Below are positions 39,627-47,396 of a stretch of DNA of 64,000 nucleotides, piece by piece. The DNA comes from Paracoccus sp. N5. Lineage in GTDB: Bacteria; Pseudomonadota; Alphaproteobacteria; Rhodobacterales; Rhodobacteraceae. How positions within the stretch are numbered: the first letter of the stretch is position 1; each line of letters starts with the position of its first letter. The position numbers and the translations under genes are program-made. Below the pieces are notes generated by a model, which was given only the letters and a program-made list of their open reading frames with translations, was not told where the DNA came from and did not search any database. The stretch is taken from contig NZ_AQUO01000001.1 of NCBI RefSeq assembly GCF_000371965.1, forward strand, positions 1,372,001 through 1,436,000. Reading direction: 5' to 3'.

Positions 39627-40002
39627 ATTCACCGGCCATTGCCTGTGCGGCAGGGTCCGGTTTCGCGGCACCTATGACGCGACGCATGACCTGAAGGCCT
39701 GCCATTGCAGCCAGTGCCGGCGCTGGTCCGGCCATGTCTGGGCCGCGATCCTGCCGACATCGCTGCAGATCGAGGGCGAGCCGCTGTGGTATCGCGCCTC
39801 GGATTTCGCCCGGCGCGGCTTTTGCGGCACCTGCGGGTCGTCGTTGTTCTGGCAGCGCGACGGGTCCGAGGTGATCGACGTGGCGGCGGGGGCCATCGAC
39901 GCCCCGACCGGCTTGCAATTGCAGGGCCATATCTTCACCGCCGACAAGGGCGATTACTACGCCATCGCCGACGGCCTGCCGCAGGATCCGGGCGAGAATT
40001 GA
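39604..40002 (+). CDS. GFA-family zinc protein
   Basis: A 132-residue protein of the glutathione-dependent formaldehyde-activating family fold. Cysteines GHCLCGRV, ACHCSQCRRWSG and FCGTCGSSLFW form the two zinc sites. Most members have unknown substrates, so no reaction is assigned. The ATG lies inside the end of msrC. Confidence 0.88.
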   Translation: MSASDAVEFTGHCLCGRVRFRGTYDATHDLKACHCSQCRRWSGHVWAAILPTSLQIEGEPLWYRASDFARRGFCGTCGSSLFWQRDGSEVIDVAAGAIDAPTGLQLQGHIFTADKGDYYAIADGLPQDPGEN

Positions 40003-40049
40003 CGCCGCCCGGCCCGCATAGCATATCCGCGCCAAAGCGAGGCTGAACG

Positions 40050-40676
40050 ATGATCTGGGACACGCTGGCGCAATTTCCCGCGCAGCAATTGCTGGCCTTC
40101 ATGGCCGGGGCGCTGGTCCTGAACCTGACGCCCGGACAGGACGTGCTTTTCGCCAGCGCCTGCGGCATCCAGGACGGGCCCAGGGCCGGTGCGCTGGCGG
40201 GCCTGGGCGTCGGCATCGGCGGGTCGGTGCATGTGGCCTTTTGCGCGCTGGGGCTGGGGGCGCTGGTGGCGGCCCAACCCGGCGCGCTGGCCGCGATCAA
40301 GTCTCTGGGCGCGGTCTATCTGCTGATCCTGGCCTGGAAAAGCTGGCACGCGACGGCGCTTGACAGCGCCGCGCAACCCGCCCGCAGCCCCGGCGCCCTG
40401 GTCGGGCGCGGGGCGCTGGCCAATCTGCTGAACCCCAAGCCGATCCTGTTCCTGCTGGCCTTTCTGCCGCAGTTCACCCGGCCGGAATACGGGCCGGTGG
40501 GCCAGCAGGTGCTGGCGCTGGGGCTGATCTTCGTCTGCTCGGGCACGCTGGTCACCATGGGCTACGGCATGGCCGCCGGGCTGGCCGGCCGGGCGATGGC
40601 GGCGCGGATGCGGGTGGTGAACCGCCTCGCCTCGGTCCTGTTCGCCGGGCTGGCGCTGCGGCTGGTCTGGAAATGA
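40050..40676 (+). CDS. LysE/RhtB-family amino acid exporter
   Basis: A 208-residue membrane protein with six helices and the family N-terminus (FMAGALVLNLTPGQDVLFASACGIQDGPRAG) plus NLLNPKPILFLLAFLPQF. It likely exports an amino acid or homoserine lactone; the substrate cannot be told. The stop overlaps the following start (ATGA). Confidence 0.92.
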   Translation: MIWDTLAQFPAQQLLAFMAGALVLNLTPGQDVLFASACGIQDGPRAGALAGLGVGIGGSVHVAFCALGLGALVAAQPGALAAIKSLGAVYLLILAWKSWHATALDSAAQPARSPGALVGRGALANLLNPKPILFLLAFLPQFTRPEYGPVGQQVLALGLIFVCSGTLVTMGYGMAAGLAGRAMAARMRVVNRLASVLFAGLALRLVWK

Positions 40677-41320
40677 GCTTCGTCTATCAGCCGACCGAGG
40701 CGCAGCCCCGCGTGATCCATGCCGATCACGAGGTGCTGGTGGTGGACAAGCCCGCCGGGCTGCTGTCCGTGCCGGGCCGCGGCGAGGACCGCGCCGATTG
40801 CCTGATCGAGCGGCTGCGCGGCGCCTTTCCGACCGTGCTGCTGGTGCATCGGCTGGACATGGACACGTCGGGCGTCATGGTCTTCGGCCTGACGCCGCAT
40901 GCGCAGCGGCACCTGTCGAAGCAGTTCGAGGAGCGGCGGACGAAAAAGACCTATGTCGCCCGGCTGTGGGGCCGGCTCGAGCCGAAATCCGGCACTGTCG
41001 ATCTGCCGCTGATCGTCGACTGGCCGAACCGGCCGCGCCAGAAGGTCGACCATGCCGAGGGCCGGCCGGCGCAGACCGATTGGCGGGTGATGAAGGCCTC
41101 GGATGCCGAGACCCGGGTGCGGCTGACACCGCTGACCGGGCGCAGCCATCAGCTGCGCGTGCATATGGCGGCGCTGGGCCACCCGATCCTGGGCGATCCG
41201 CTTTACGCGACCGGCGCCGCCGCCGATTTCCCCCGGCTGATGCTGCATGCCGAGAGCCTGCGCTTCAAGCATCCCGAAAGCGGGGTGATGCTGGGCTTCA
41301 ACGCGCCTGTCCCCTTCTGA
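40673..41320 (+). CDS. RluA-family pseudouridine synthase
   Basis: A 215-residue enzyme modifying rRNA or tRNA. VVDKPAGLLSVPGR, HRLDMDTSGVMVFG with catalytic D62, RTKKTYVARLWG and TGRSHQLRVHMAALGHPILGD are diagnostic. RluA itself is possible by length, but the exact target is not determined. Confidence 0.92.
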   Translation: MSFVYQPTEAQPRVIHADHEVLVVDKPAGLLSVPGRGEDRADCLIERLRGAFPTVLLVHRLDMDTSGVMVFGLTPHAQRHLSKQFEERRTKKTYVARLWGRLEPKSGTVDLPLIVDWPNRPRQKVDHAEGRPAQTDWRVMKASDAETRVRLTPLTGRSHQLRVHMAALGHPILGDPLYATGAAADFPRLMLHAESLRFKHPESGVMLGFNAPVPF

Positions 41321-41350
41321 GCCGCTTGCCCCCTGTGGCACGGCCGGTTC

Positions 41351-41373
41351 GGGTATTTGGAAAACGGTGAAAG
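41351..41373 (+). repeat. GGGTATTTGG intergenic repeat
   Basis: CGGGTATTTGGAAAACGGTG followed by AAAG closely matches 55661-55683 and the minus-strand copies at 26622-26693. It lies between the pseudouridine synthase and the metallo-hydrolase genes, after a possible hairpin. It is the conserved core of a Rhodobacterales-type intergenic repeat. Confidence 0.6.
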
Positions 41374-41438
41374 TGACGGGCGGTGGGAACCGGCCCTGCC
41401 GCTGCGGGTTGAACGGCAGTCAGCAAAGGGAGAGCGAG

Positions 41439-42365
41439 ATGGACAGAGTGCGCTTCAGTCGTCGCGGAGCCTTGCTGGCGGGGGGTGGGCTGCCCTTGCT
41501 GATGGCCCTGCCCGCCGCCGCCCAGACCGCGCCCGAGGCAGAAAAGCCGAGCTTTGCCGGCCGGGTGCATGGCATTCGCCTGGGCGGGTTCGAACTGACC
41601 ACCGTGCTGGGCGGGACCGGCAGCAGCGACAATCCGATCGCGACCTTCGGGGTGAATGCCGAGCCGGCCGAGTTCGAGGCGGTGAGCAAGGCGAATTTCA
41701 TTCCCTCGGACCGCACGGGCGGGTCCTATACGCCCACGCTGCTGCGCACCGCCGATGCGCTGGTGCTGTTCGACACCGGCATGGTGCCCGCAAATACCGT
41801 GGCCTCGCTGGCCGTGGCCGGGGTCAAGCCCGAGGATGTCACCCATGTCGTGCTGACGCATATGCATGGCGACCACATCGGCGGGTTGATGGACGGCGAG
41901 ACGCCGGTCTTTGCCAATGCCGAACTGGTCGCCTCGCGCCCCGAGGCGGATTACTGGGCGGCCAATCCGGGCGATGCCTATAATGCCAAGGTGAAGCCGC
42001 TGATCGACAAGGCGCGGCTGTTTGAGGAGGATGGCGAGATCCTGCCCGGCATCCGTGCCGAGGCGGCGCATGGCCATACGCCCGGCCATACCACCTATCT
42101 GCTGGAGAGCGAGGGGCAAAAGCTGCTGCTGACCGGGGACAGTTTCAACCACTATGTCTATTCGGTCGAACGGCCCGAATGGCATGTGCGTTTCGACGTG
42201 GACAAGGAGGCCGGTGCCGCGACCCGCAAGCGGGTGCTGGTGCGGCTTGCCAGCGAGATGATCCCCTTTGTCGGCTATCACATGCCGTTCCCGGCACTGG
42301 GCTTCATCGCGCCGAACAGCGCCGGCAGCTATCGCTATGTGCCGGCGACCTATCAGTTCGGCTGA
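41439..42365 (+). CDS. Exported MBL-fold metallo-hydrolase
   Basis: A 308-residue protein. A Tat-type signal (FSRRGALLAGGGLPLLMALP, cleavage near AAAQ) indicates folded export. The MBL site THMHGDHIGG (H141, H143, D145, H146), AHGHTPGH and LTGDSFNH bind two metals. The ATG has an AAAGGGAGAG ribosome site. Its end overlaps truB on the other strand by 13 bases. The substrate is unknown; quorum-signal lactonases and related enzymes share the fold. Confidence 0.9.
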   Translation: MDRVRFSRRGALLAGGGLPLLMALPAAAQTAPEAEKPSFAGRVHGIRLGGFELTTVLGGTGSSDNPIATFGVNAEPAEFEAVSKANFIPSDRTGGSYTPTLLRTADALVLFDTGMVPANTVASLAVAGVKPEDVTHVVLTHMHGDHIGGLMDGETPVFANAELVASRPEADYWAANPGDAYNAKVKPLIDKARLFEEDGEILPGIRAEAAHGHTPGHTTYLLESEGQKLLLTGDSFNHYVYSVERPEWHVRFDVDKEAGAATRKRVLVRLASEMIPFVGYHMPFPALGFIAPNSAGSYRYVPATYQFG

Positions 42366-43255
42366 AGGTTGAAGACCCGGCTGGGATGCACCTCGCCGCC
42401 CATGTAGCGGCCGATGCACAGCGCCCGGCCTTCGCGGCTGACCCAGACTTCCTCGCCGAATTCGGCATGGCCCAGCACCTGGCCGGGGTTGCCGTTCAGG
42501 ATGCGCGTGGCGCCAAGCTCGGTCGCTTGCAGCTGCGGCAGGTCGGCGAGCGCGGCTTGCAGGGGCAAGAGCGCCGCCTCGATCTCGGCCTGGTTGGCGC
42601 GGTCGATGCGGTCGAAACCGATGCCGTCCTCGGCGTCGAAGGGGCCGGACCAGATCCGCCGCAGCCGGGCGACATGGCCCAGGCAGCCCAGCTTGCGCCC
42701 GAGGTCGCGGGCGATGCTGCGGACATAGCCGCCCTTGCCGCAGACCATGCGCAACTCGGCCGTGTCGGGCGTCGTGCCCAGCAGTTCCAGCGATTCCACC
42801 CACAGCGGGCGGGCGGCCAGGTCGACCGCCTCGCCTTCGCGGGCAAGGTCATAGGCGCGCTCGCCATCGACCTTGACGGCCGAGACATTGGGCGGCACCT
42901 GCATGATCTCGCCGGTGAAGGCCGGCAGGGCGGCGCGGATCGCGGCCGCATCCGGCCGGATGTCGCTGGTTTTCAGCACCGCGCCCGAAGCGTCGTCGCT
43001 GGCGGTCTCGGCGCCCCAGGTCACCGTGAAGTCATAGGCCTTCAGCGCCTCGGTCAGGATCGGCACGGTCTTGGTCGCCTCACCTAGCGCGATGGCCAGC
43101 ACCCCGGTCGCATCCGGGTCCAGCGTGCCGGCATGGCCGGCCTTCTTCGCGTCCAGCGCCCAGCGGACCTTGCCCACCACGTCGGTCGAGCCCACGCCCG
43201 CGGGCTTGTCCACGATCAGCCAACCGTGGATCTCGCGCCCTTTTTTCCGTGCCAT
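42353..43255 (-). CDS. truB: tRNA pseudouridine(55) synthase
   Basis: A 300-residue enzyme with GWLIVDKPAGVGST, catalytic D46 (HAGTLDPDATG), QVPPNVSAVKVDGERAY and GGYVRSIARDLG. It acts on U55 of tRNAs. It lies downstream of rbfA with one gene between, and converges with the metallo-hydrolase gene. Confidence 0.95.
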   Translation of the reverse strand: MARKKGREIHGWLIVDKPAGVGSTDVVGKVRWALDAKKAGHAGTLDPDATGVLAIALGEATKTVPILTEALKAYDFTVTWGAETASDDASGAVLKTSDIRPDAAAIRAALPAFTGEIMQVPPNVSAVKVDGERAYDLAREGEAVDLAARPLWVESLELLGTTPDTAELRMVCGKGGYVRSIARDLGRKLGCLGHVARLRRIWSGPFDAEDGIGFDRIDRANQAEIEAALLPLQAALADLPQLQATELGATRILNGNPGQVLGHAEFGEEVWVSREGRALCIGRYMGGEVHPSRVFNLQPN

Positions 43256-44010
43256 TATTCCTGTTCCGTATAGCCGATGATCGGTCCCAGCCGGCGCCCG
43301 AAATCGGCGCGGTTGAGCGCGGGGGCATACAGCCTGGAGACCGAGCCGTCAAAGTAAAGCGCATCGCGGGCGCCCAACCCGTCGCGGAACAGCCGGCCGA
43401 ATTCGTGGAATGTGACCGCGCGGTCCGAAATCGCGAACCAGGCCGTCTGGCCATCGGGCGAGACGCCGACGCCGTTCCGCACATAGCGGCTGTCCGAATC
43501 GACCAGGAATCGCGGATGCAGCGCGCCGTCGATCACCAGCATCGGCCCGGATTGCGTGGCAAGGCGGCATTGCGGCGGCGCCTTGGCGAAGGCGCGGCTT
43601 TCGATCACCTGAAACGGCCGCGCGCCGCCGGTGCAGAACACGCCGTTCGGCAACATGCCGAAATTGTCGTTGCTGGCGCCGGTGACGAGGTCATGGGCCT
43701 TGTCGCCATTGCTGAGGTAAAGCCCGACCGGGGTGTAATCGGCGTGATACATGCCGGCGTTCATGGCGAAAGCCAAGGTTTCGCCCGGGGCCAGGGTGCG
43801 GCGGACGGCGGTGAAATCGCCCAGCACCTTGCCGTCGGGCCCGTTCAGCCACAGCTTCAGCCCCGGCTCCTGCGCGGCGTCGAGCGTGCAGACGACATAG
43901 CCCTGGCCGTCGAAGTCGCGCCTTTCGCAGATCCCGGCCACGGCGGGCAGGGTCATGGCGATCAGCGCGCCGATCGCCAGGCCCAGCCGGCGCTTCAGCT
44001 CAATCCTCAT
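43255..44010 (-). CDS. Exported phosphodiester glycosidase-family (DUF2233) protein
   Basis: About 250 residues with a signal peptide (LGLAIGALIAMTLPAVAG) and a NAGPA/DUF2233 domain: FAMNAGMYHADYTPVGLYL, GNFGM-like NDNFGMLPNGVF, ATQSGPMLVIDG, RNGVGVSPDG and LYFDGSVS. It probably acts on a periplasmic or wall glycan. It is inserted between rbfA and truB. The start is uncertain (44025, 44013 or 44010). Confidence 0.85.
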   Translation of the reverse strand: MRIELKRRLGLAIGALIAMTLPAVAGICERRDFDGQGYVVCTLDAAQEPGLKLWLNGPDGKVLGDFTAVRRTLAPGETLAFAMNAGMYHADYTPVGLYLSNGDKAHDLVTGASNDNFGMLPNGVFCTGGARPFQVIESRAFAKAPPQCRLATQSGPMLVIDGALHPRFLVDSDSRYVRNGVGVSPDGQTAWFAISDRAVTFHEFGRLFRDGLGARDALYFDGSVSRLYAPALNRADFGRRLGPIIGYTEQE

Positions 44011-44416
44011 CATCGGCGTCGTCATGGTCCAGGTCGCGGCGCACGCGCTCGTCGGCGAACATGCGGCGGGTGTCGTCCATGCGGTCGAAGGTCTCGTCCA
44101 GCACGAAGCGCAGCTGCGGCGCGTATTTCAGCGTCATCGCCTTGGCGACCAAGTGGCGCAGCTCGGGCGCGTTGCGGCGCAGGGCGGCCAGCGCCTCTTC
44201 GGCATCGCGGCCGCCCAAGGGCAGCACATAGGCCGTCGCGACCTTGAGGTCGGGCGAGGTCTTCACCTCGCCCACGGTGATCGAGTGCCGGTTCAGGTCC
44301 GGGTCGTGGACATCCGCCCGGGCCAGGACATCGGAAAGCGTGCGGCGGATCAATTCGCCCACGCGCAGCTGGCGCTGCGAGGGACCATTGCCGGAGTGAA
44401 AGCGGTTCTGTGCCAT
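44000..44416 (-). CDS. rbfA: Ribosome-binding factor A
   Basis: A 138-residue KH-like protein needed for 16S rRNA 5' end maturation. SQRQLRVGELIRRTLSDVL, ITVGEVKTSPDLKVATAYVLPLG and LKYAPQLRFVLDETFDRM are characteristic. An acidic tail overlaps the next gene. The operon continues with the DUF2233 gene and truB. Confidence 0.94.
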   Translation of the reverse strand: MAQNRFHSGNGPSQRQLRVGELIRRTLSDVLARADVHDPDLNRHSITVGEVKTSPDLKVATAYVLPLGGRDAEEALAALRRNAPELRHLVAKAMTLKYAPQLRFVLDETFDRMDDTRRMFADERVRRDLDHDDADDED

Positions 44417-44484
44417 GGCGCAGATGTAGGGGGTCGCGGGCCGGGCCGCAACGGGATAGAACGGGCGCAAACGGGGGATGACGC

Positions 44485-45291
44485 ATGGATAGACCGGGAA
44501 TCGTGATTACGGGCGCCTCGGGGCGCATGGGGCAGATGCTGGTGCGCACGGTGCTGGAATCGGATCAGGCCCGGCTGGTCGGCGCCATCGAGCGTCCCGG
44601 CAGCCCCTGGATCGGCCGCGACCTCGGGCAGGCGATGGGCGGTCCCGCCCTGGGGATCACGGTCACCGACGACCCGGTCGAGGCCATCGCCAAGGCGCAG
44701 GCGGTGATCGACTTCACCACGCCCGAGGCGACGCTGGCTTTCGCCGAGCTGGCCGCGCAGGCCCGCGCCGTGCATGTCATCGGCACCACCGGCTTTTCCC
44801 CCGAGCAGTTGGCCGCGCTGAAACCCGCCGCCCGCCACGCCCCGATCATCCGCGCCGGCAACATGAGCCTGGGCGTCAACCTGCTGGTCGGGCTGACCCG
44901 CAAGGTCGCGGCCGCCCTGGGCGAGGATTGGGACATCGAGGTCGTCGAGACGCATCACAATCGCAAGGTCGACGCCCCCTCCGGCACCGCCCTGATGCTG
45001 GGCGAGGCCGCCGCCGCGGGGCGCGGCCACAGCCTGGACGAATTGCGCACCCCCGCGCGCGAGGGCATCACCGGCGCCCGCGCGCCCGGCAGCATCGGCT
45101 TTGCCGCCATCCGCGGCGGCGATGTGGTGGGCGAGCATGACGTGATCTTCGCCACGGCGGGCGAGCGCGTGGTGCTGCGCCATCTTGCCACCGACCGCGC
45201 CATCTTTGCCCGTGGCGCGCTCAGGGCGGCGCTGTGGGGCCAGGACAAGGGGCCGGGCGAATATGACATGGCGGATGTGCTTGGCCTCTGA
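44485..45291 (+). CDS. dapB: 4-hydroxy-tetrahydrodipicolinate reductase
   Basis: A 268-residue enzyme of lysine and diaminopimelate synthesis. The nucleotide site GASGRMGQ (10-17), VIDFTTPEA, GTTGFSPEQ, SLGVNLLVGL, the catalytic ETHHNRKVDAPSGTA and GERVVLRHLATDR are all present. It is divergent from rbfA. Confidence 0.95.
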   Translation: MDRPGIVITGASGRMGQMLVRTVLESDQARLVGAIERPGSPWIGRDLGQAMGGPALGITVTDDPVEAIAKAQAVIDFTTPEATLAFAELAAQARAVHVIGTTGFSPEQLAALKPAARHAPIIRAGNMSLGVNLLVGLTRKVAAALGEDWDIEVVETHHNRKVDAPSGTALMLGEAAAAGRGHSLDELRTPAREGITGARAPGSIGFAAIRGGDVVGEHDVIFATAGERVVLRHLATDRAIFARGALRAALWGQDKGPGEYDMADVLGL

Positions 45292-45315
45292 CGCCGGGGC
45301 GCTTAGGTTCAGGCC

Positions 45316-46731
45316 ATGACCCTGCTTGCGACGCTTGATCTTGCCGATGCCGATCTGACCGCCTGCCTGGCGCGGGTGATGGCTGCGGTCCTGAAACCCG
45401 GCGACGTGATCGCCCTGCAAGGCCCGGTCGGCGCCGGCAAGACACATTTCGCCCGCGCCTTCATCCGGGCCCGCCAGGGCGAGGCGGCCGAGGACGTGCC
45501 GAGCCCGACCTTCACCCTGGTCCAGACCTATGCCGATCCGCTGGGGACCGAGATCTGGCACGCCGACCTCTATCGCCTGACCCATCCCGAGGAATTGACC
45601 GAGCTGGGCCTGGACGAGGCGATGCAGGGCGGCATCGTGCTGGTCGAATGGCCCGACCATGGCAGCGCCCTGCCCGACCCGCTGACCGTCGGCCTCGACC
45701 CCGATGCCGACGATCCCGACCTGCGCCGGATCACGCTTTCGGGCGCCGAGCCGCGCTGGGGCTTTGCCGCCCGCCTGCCCAGCCTTGCCCGGCTGATCCA
45801 CCGCGCCGGCTGGGCGGGTGCGCGGCTGGTGCCGCTGGCGGGCGACGCCTCGTCGCGGCGCTATTTCCGGCTGATCGACGGGGGGCGCAGCGCCGTGCTG
45901 ATGGATGCCGCGCCCGGCACCACCGACGGCTATGTCGCCATGACGCAATGGCTGCGGCATCGCGATTTCCACGCGCCCGAGATCCTGGCCGCCGACCAGC
46001 ACGAGGGGCTTCTGCTGCTGGAGGACCTTGGCGACGACCTGGTGGCCCGGGTGCTCGCGGCCGAGCCGGCACTGGCGCCGCGGGTCTATGACCGCATGAC
46101 CGACCTGCTGGTCGCCCTGCATCGCCATCAGCCGCCGGATTTCGTCCTGCGCCTCGACGGGCCGGAACTGGCGCGGCAGGTCGGGCTTTTCGCCGAATAC
46201 TACCCCGCCGCCGCCGGCACGCCGGGCTTCGGCGCCGAGATCGCGCCGGCCATCGAGGCGCTGCATGGCGCGCTTTGTGCCGATGCGCCGCCGGTGCTGG
46301 GGTTGCGCGACTTCCACGCCGAAAACCTGGTCTGGCGGGGCGACGCGCCGCTGGGCCTGCTGGACTTCCAGGACGCGGTGGCCGTGCATCCGGCCTATGA
46401 TCTGGTCTCGGCCCTGCAGGACGCCCGCCGCGACGTGGCGCCCGAGGTCGAGGCGGCGCAGATCGACCGCTATATCGCCGCGGCCGGGGTCGATGGCGCG
46501 CGCTTCCGCGCCGCCTATGCGCTTCTGGGCGCGCAGAGGAACCTGCGCATCCTGGGCATCTTCACCCGGCTGGCGCAGCGCGAGGGCAAGCGGCGTTACC
46601 TCGCCTTCATGCCCCGGGTCTGGGACGCCATCCAGCGCGACCTGGCGCATCCGGCGCTGGCGCCGCTGGCCGAGGCCATGGCGGGCATCCCCGCGCCCAC
46701 GCCCGAGGTGATCGAAAGGATCGCCGGATGA
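45316..46731 (+). CDS. tsaE-amgK: Fusion of TsaE ATPase and AmgK-type sugar kinase
   Basis: A 471-residue two-domain protein. Residues 1-150 are TsaE (P-loop GPVGAGKTH at 36-43, SPTFTLVQTY, HADLYRL, VEWPDHG), part of the tRNA t6A complex. From about 160 a phosphotransferase domain follows (LAGDASSRRYFRL, LLLEDLGDDL, LRDFHAENLVW catalytic loop, LLDFQDAV), matching AmgK, the anomeric MurNAc/GlcNAc kinase of wall recycling. murU follows with a four-base overlap. Such fusions occur in alphaproteobacteria. Confidence 0.88.
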   Translation: MTLLATLDLADADLTACLARVMAAVLKPGDVIALQGPVGAGKTHFARAFIRARQGEAAEDVPSPTFTLVQTYADPLGTEIWHADLYRLTHPEELTELGLDEAMQGGIVLVEWPDHGSALPDPLTVGLDPDADDPDLRRITLSGAEPRWGFAARLPSLARLIHRAGWAGARLVPLAGDASSRRYFRLIDGGRSAVLMDAAPGTTDGYVAMTQWLRHRDFHAPEILAADQHEGLLLLEDLGDDLVARVLAAEPALAPRVYDRMTDLLVALHRHQPPDFVLRLDGPELARQVGLFAEYYPAAAGTPGFGAEIAPAIEALHGALCADAPPVLGLRDFHAENLVWRGDAPLGLLDFQDAVAVHPAYDLVSALQDARRDVAPEVEAAQIDRYIAAAGVDGARFRAAYALLGAQRNLRILGIFTRLAQREGKRRYLAFMPRVWDAIQRDLAHPALAPLAEAMAGIPAPTPEVIERIAG

Positions 46732-47396
46732 GCCTGCCGCTGATGATCTTTGCCGCGGGCAAGGGCACCCGCATGGCACCGCTGACCGATAGCGTGCCGA
46801 AGCCCTTGATCCCGGTTGCCGGCCGCACATTGCTGGACCGGGCGCTGGACCTGGGTCGCGCGGCCGGGGTCGGGCCGGTGGTGGTCAATATCCACCATCT
46901 CGGTCACCAGATCCGTGATCACATCGGCGCCCAGGCGGCGATTTCCGACGAGACAGACCTGCTGCTGGACACCGGCGGCGGCCTGCGCAAGGCCTTGCCC
47001 CTGCTGGGCGCCGGGCCTGTGATCACAATGAATCCCGACGTGATCTGGACCGGCCCGAACCCGATCTCGGCCCTGCTCTCGGCCTGGCGCGAGGAGATGG
47101 ACGCGCTTTTGATGCTGGTGCCCATCGCCCGGACGCATGGCCGGCAGGGCGGCGGCGACTTCAGCCTCGGCCCCGGCAACCGCCTGATCCGCAAGGGCGA
47201 TCTGGTCTATGGCGGCGCGCAGATCATCCGCCCCGACCGGCTGGAAGAGATCCCCGAGACGGTGTTCTCGCTGAACCTGCTCTGGGACCGGCTGATCGCC
47301 CAGGGCCGCGCCTTTGGCCTGGTCCATGCCGGGGAATGGTGCGACGTCGGCCGGCCCGACTGCATCCCGCTGGCCGAGGGGCTGCTCGGTGTTTGA
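46728..47396 (+). CDS. murU: MurNAc-1-phosphate uridylyltransferase-type nucleotidyltransferase
   Basis: A 222-residue nucleotidyltransferase (AAGKGTRMAPLTDSVPKPLI, LLLDTGGGLRKALPLLG, MNPDVIW metal site). Next to the AmgK domain it would make UDP-MurNAc from MurNAc-1-P, bypassing fosfomycin-sensitive synthesis as known for AmgK/MurU. It ends overlapping the addB GTG start. Confidence 0.88.
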   Translation: MSLPLMIFAAGKGTRMAPLTDSVPKPLIPVAGRTLLDRALDLGRAAGVGPVVVNIHHLGHQIRDHIGAQAAISDETDLLLDTGGGLRKALPLLGAGPVITMNPDVIWTGPNPISALLSAWREEMDALLMLVPIARTHGRQGGGDFSLGPGNRLIRKGDLVYGGAQIIRPDRLEEIPETVFSLNLLWDRLIAQGRAFGLVHAGEWCDVGRPDCIPLAEGLLGV

